DNA of 64,000 nucleotides, taken from NCBI RefSeq assembly GCF_003063355.1, contig NZ_NESH01000002.1, positions 806,001-870,000 of the forward strand, read 5' to 3'. The notes under the pieces are model-generated. The model made no database searches. It saw only the letters and a list, made by a program, of their open reading frames with translations, and was not told where the DNA came from. This document shows, piece after piece, positions 61,569 to 64,000 of the stretch (position 1 is the first letter of the stretch; each line of letters starts with the position of its first letter). The stretch is from Limnohabitans sp. Bal53 (GTDB taxonomy: Bacteria; Pseudomonadota; Gammaproteobacteria; Burkholderiales; Burkholderiaceae_C). Both the position numbers and the translations under genes were made by a program.

Positions 61569-61608
61569 TTTGTTAATTTATCCACTTGTCTGTTTATAAA
61601 TTAACAAA
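61569..61608. promoter_or_regulatory. Long AT-rich inverted repeat upstream of the FleQ-like gene
   Basis: Perfect 13-bp arms TTTGTTAATTTAT and ATAAATTAACAAA around a 14-bp spacer. It lies in a 347-bp gene-free, AT-rich stretch (61484-61830) between the divergent FleQ-like and FlgP-like genes, 86 bp from the activator start. A regulator binding site is likely; no T-run makes it a terminator. Confidence 0.65.
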
Positions 61609-61830
61609 TGCGATCTTAGCAAGTATTTACTGAAAAATACAGTTTTATCATCAAATTTCACAATTTATTTGCGTATTTAGGGTTTCACTATTTTGCAGAG
61701 GTCTTCAAAACCAACGGGAATGCGCGTCTTCAGCTCAAGACTTGGTCCATGCTGCCGATGTATGCAACAAGTCACACCACATCCACGCGCCGCTTTGGCA
61801 GACGTGGGTGCCCGTTCATGGAGAAGCACA

Positions 61831-62325
61831 ATGACCCGTACCCGATCACTGACTGCAGCGCTTTTAGCCAGCTTGGCCTTGGCCGGCTGCCACGCCTTGC
61901 CCGTGAACAGCATGGCGCAAGATAAAACAGAACCTGCAGCGCAGGCGCCCTCCATGATCGGGCCCTTGGTCGAAAAGCGCGAAACCCTTGTGGCCACTGG
62001 CTATGCGGTGATCAGCGTGCAAAATCACAAAAACCCGGCTCAGCAGCGTTTGCTGGCCATCCGCGCCTCGAAGCTCGACGCTTACCGCTCCTTGACCGAG
62101 CAGGTGTATGGCCAGCAGCTGGACGCCAGCACCACAGTGGCCGACATGACGGTGATGAGCGACACCTTTCGCGCCAAGGTCGAAGGCGTGATTTATGGGG
62201 CCACCATGGTCAGCATCACACCTGTGGGTGACGACACTTACGAAACCACCTTGTCGCTGGACCAACATTTGGTGCGCGATTTGCGCGCCTTGTACCTGGG
62301 TCAGATGGCTTCGCGTCGCCGCTGA
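61831..62325 (+). CDS. flgP: FlgP-like LPP20-family lipoprotein
   Basis: 164 residues from the ATG at 61831 (GGAG upstream). Lipobox SLALAGC gives an acylated Cys. The body has the LPP20 pattern AQQRLLAIRASKLDAYRSLTEQVYG and DDTYETTLSLDQHLVRDL, the FlgP domain of the Vibrio and Campylobacter outer flagellar ring. Probably at the outer membrane around the basal body. Upstream of a FlgT-like gene, in the order known from Vibrio flgO-flgP-flgT. Confidence 0.82.
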   Translation: MTRTRSLTAALLASLALAGCHALPVNSMAQDKTEPAAQAPSMIGPLVEKRETLVATGYAVISVQNHKNPAQQRLLAIRASKLDAYRSLTEQVYGQQLDASTTVADMTVMSDTFRAKVEGVIYGATMVSITPVGDDTYETTLSLDQHLVRDLRALYLGQMASRRR

Positions 62326-62361
62326 TCGCCTCTTTCAAATCAACTCGGATTGGATGACCCC

Positions 62362-63648
62362 ATGCTGGCCCTTGTGAACCTGCCCCGCCCTGCCCTGCCC
62401 GGCCACTGTGGCGCTGGCTTGGCTTGGCTGCGCATGAGCGCCGCCGTGGTGGGCTGTGCTCTGGTCACCACGGCGGCCGCCCAAAGCCCCAGCCCCGCCG
62501 AGTTGGCGGCCAAGGCACTGGCTTCGGCCCCGGTGCAAGCGCTCTTGAGCGCCCAAGGCCAATCGGCCAAGGCGAGCGCAAAAAACCCGCAAAAAGAATA
62601 CGACGCGCAGTTGGCCGCCATCCGCCAGGCGATTTTGGACGCCACGCTGGAGCGACCCACACGGGTGGTCAGCACGGCCTGGGTGGACGACAAGGGCGCT
62701 TTGCATGAGAGCGCCCATTTCCACTCCGAGGCGCAGGTGCGCGGTGTGCGGGTCTTGTCTTATTTGCAAGGCGATGAGCCCGTGACCCAGGTCAGTGCCG
62801 AGGTGCTGCCTTGGGGCTGGAAAGCCGTAGGGGCCAACCAAAGCTGCAAGGCCCCACCCCGGCCTTGGCGTTTGCCTTTGGGCGTGCAACTGGTGATGCC
62901 CGAGGGGTTCAGCGGCCCGCAGCTGTTTGCCAGCCAGACCCTGCTGGACCTGGCCCAAGAGGCCTGGGGCCAGAACATGCAGCAGTCGCAGCGCTGGCGC
63001 ACGCACAGCGTGGCGCAGCCCGCGCCACAGTCCGACAACGCCTACCTGCGCGCCCTGACAGGCCAGACCGAGGAGCGCAGTGGCTGGATGGCCGAGATCT
63101 CGCTGCAGCCACACGCGCCGGCCGAGGCCCCTCGTTCGTGGACTGAGCGCGTGAGCCAGAGCCTGAGCGAAACCGCCCCGCCGTGGCGCTGGACGCTGAG
63201 CGTGCGCCTGGGCCAAAAGCTCAGCCCCACTGCGCGCCTGGTGCCGCAGTGGCACATTGAACAGATCGTCTCGCTTGACCCTTTGGCGCTGGTCCAAAGC
63301 CCCTCGGCTTGGGCGCAGCAGATGCAAGGACTTCTGCAAGATCGCATGCGCCAATGGGTGGCCCAACTGGACAAACTGACTGAGTGCGAGCCGGTGCAGT
63401 TCCATGTGCGTCGCCAGGGCACACCTGCGCTGGAATTGCAAGCTGGCTATGGCAGCGGCTTGCGCCCCGGTGACCGTGTTCTTTTGATGGACCCCGCCCA
63501 TGTGCCTGCCCGCATGCTGGAGCCCGGTGTGGCCCAGCACCTGGCTTTGGCCCAAGTGGTCAAGGTCGGTCCGCACCGCACCGAGCTGCAACAACTGGCC
63601 GGCCCAGCACTGGCTTCGCATGGTGCCTGGATGGCCCTGCCCTTGTGA
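62362..63648 (+). CDS. flgT: FlgT-like flagellar H-ring protein
   Basis: 428 residues from the ATG at 62362; ATG 62434 would give a shorter signal sequence. Signal peptide (AAVVGCALVTTAAAQ), an LPP20-like N-domain (AIRQAILDATLERPTRVVS), a middle domain, and a C-terminal beta-barrel unit AGYGSGLRPGDRVLLMDP to ALAQVVKVGPHRTEL. The three-part layout fits FlgT of Vibrio, which anchors PomAB at the H ring. Sequence match is inferred from layout. Confidence 0.72.
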   Translation: MLALVNLPRPALPGHCGAGLAWLRMSAAVVGCALVTTAAAQSPSPAELAAKALASAPVQALLSAQGQSAKASAKNPQKEYDAQLAAIRQAILDATLERPTRVVSTAWVDDKGALHESAHFHSEAQVRGVRVLSYLQGDEPVTQVSAEVLPWGWKAVGANQSCKAPPRPWRLPLGVQLVMPEGFSGPQLFASQTLLDLAQEAWGQNMQQSQRWRTHSVAQPAPQSDNAYLRALTGQTEERSGWMAEISLQPHAPAEAPRSWTERVSQSLSETAPPWRWTLSVRLGQKLSPTARLVPQWHIEQIVSLDPLALVQSPSAWAQQMQGLLQDRMRQWVAQLDKLTECEPVQFHVRRQGTPALELQAGYGSGLRPGDRVLLMDPAHVPARMLEPGVAQHLALAQVVKVGPHRTELQQLAGPALASHGAWMALPL

Positions 63649-63677
63649 GCCCGCTCAACCTGCAACAGAATGACACC

Positions 63678-64000
63678 ATGAACATTGCCGTTTTCACCCC
63701 ACATCGATTGGCCATCTGGTTGCTCGGCGGCTGCGCGCTGGCCAGCTGGAGCGCGGCGGCCTGGTCGGCCGACACCGCTGCAGCCTTGGCACTCAAGGCG
63801 CTGCTGGGTCCGCAAGCAGCGTTTCAGCAATCAGGAGGGCTGCCGCCCACGCCTGCTCACTCGGCCGGATCACATTATCCCGCTGGCGCTTCGGCCATCG
63901 GGGCTGCTTCTACGGGCTTGTCCTCGGCCTCTGGCATGGTGGGCAGCACAGTCACGGTGCAGCGCGGCGAGACGCTGGACCGTCTGATTCGCCGCACCTT
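63678..64000 (+). CDS. Exported LysM-like domain protein (3' end beyond window)
   Basis: 107 residues are visible to the window edge, still open. Signal peptide MNIAVFTPHRLAIWLLGGCA to WSA, a Gly/Ser/Ala linker, then VTVQRGETLDRLIRRT, the start of a LysM/FimV-type peptidoglycan-binding motif. It lies 30 bp after the FlgT-like gene and may be a further basal-body ring or hub protein. Confidence 0.7.
   Translation, partial: MNIAVFTPHRLAIWLLGGCALASWSAAAWSADTAAALALKALLGPQAAFQQSGGLPPTPAHSAGSHYPAGASAIGAASTGLSSASGMVGSTVTVQRGETLDRLIRRT

Noticed and set aside
1-64000. tRNA, rRNA, riboswitch or prophage/integrase features
   Set aside because: No tRNA-like cloverleaf, rRNA segment, recognisable aptamer, integrase or phage structural gene was seen on reading through the window.

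Overview
The window reads as chromosomal DNA of a motile, GC-rich betaproteobacterium, most likely Burkholderiales/Comamonadaceae (a freshwater Limnohabitans- or Rhodoferax-like organism). This is inferred from protein style, codon use, the fliEFGHIJ order, TRAP and sugar-acid gene content and the repeat families; no rRNA or tRNA lies in the window to confirm it. Base composition is locally lower in the first 2.7 kb (pseudaminic acid genes and first flagellin) and around the hipBA-like module.

Layout. (1) 1-7.9 kb: pseC (cut by the window edge) and pseB for pseudaminic acid, then two flagellin genes. Each flagellin is paired with a paralogous short TPR-like protein whose gene has a sigma-54-type promoter. 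The first flagellin has a near-perfect sigma-28 promoter. A HipA/HipB-like module sits between the first TPR gene and a second, broken copy of its 3' end. (2) 7.9-9.7 kb: three small translationally coupled genes and a Sel1 protein, then tandem palindromic repeats. (3) 9.8-17.4 kb: a sigma-54 activator with a degenerate receiver domain, itself behind a sigma-54 promoter, followed by fliE-fliF-fliG-fliH-fliI-fliJ. (4) 17.5-20.5 kb: two envelope proteins and two repeat arrays around a small GIY-YIG nuclease gene. (5) 20.5-43.6 kb: sugar-acid catabolism. edd-eda, a LacI-type regulator with two palindromic operators, a gluconate/idonate operon (2-hydroxyacid dehydrogenase, gntK, idnO, idnD and others), an enolase-superfamily dehydratase with a DctPQM TRAP transporter and FadR-type regulator, an L-arabinonate-dehydratase-type enzyme, a DenD-like dehydrogenase, kdgK, dgoK and dgoA. 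(6) 43.7-54.7 kb: housekeeping and accessory genes (pirin, VOC proteins, DTW, RIO kinase, two SDRs, thioesterase, glyoxalase, flavin monooxygenase, BASS transporter, epimerase, argH). (7) 54.8-64 kb: an Ig-like protein, a SRAP protein with Ser in place of Cys2, then a second flagellar block: PomB/PomA-type stator, FleQ-like activator, and FlgP- and FlgT-like H-ring proteins, ending in a cut LysM-domain protein.

How it fits together. Regions 1, 3 and 7 look like one flagellar regulon: sigma-54 activators drive the basal body/export genes, the TPR genes, one flagellin and probably pseBC, while sigma-28 drives the other flagellin and probably pomAB. Region 5 channels gluconate, idonate and other aldonates to 2-keto-3-deoxy (phospho)gluconate/galactonate and on to pyruvate plus glyceraldehyde 3-phosphate. 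Three families of palindromic repeats are scattered between genes.
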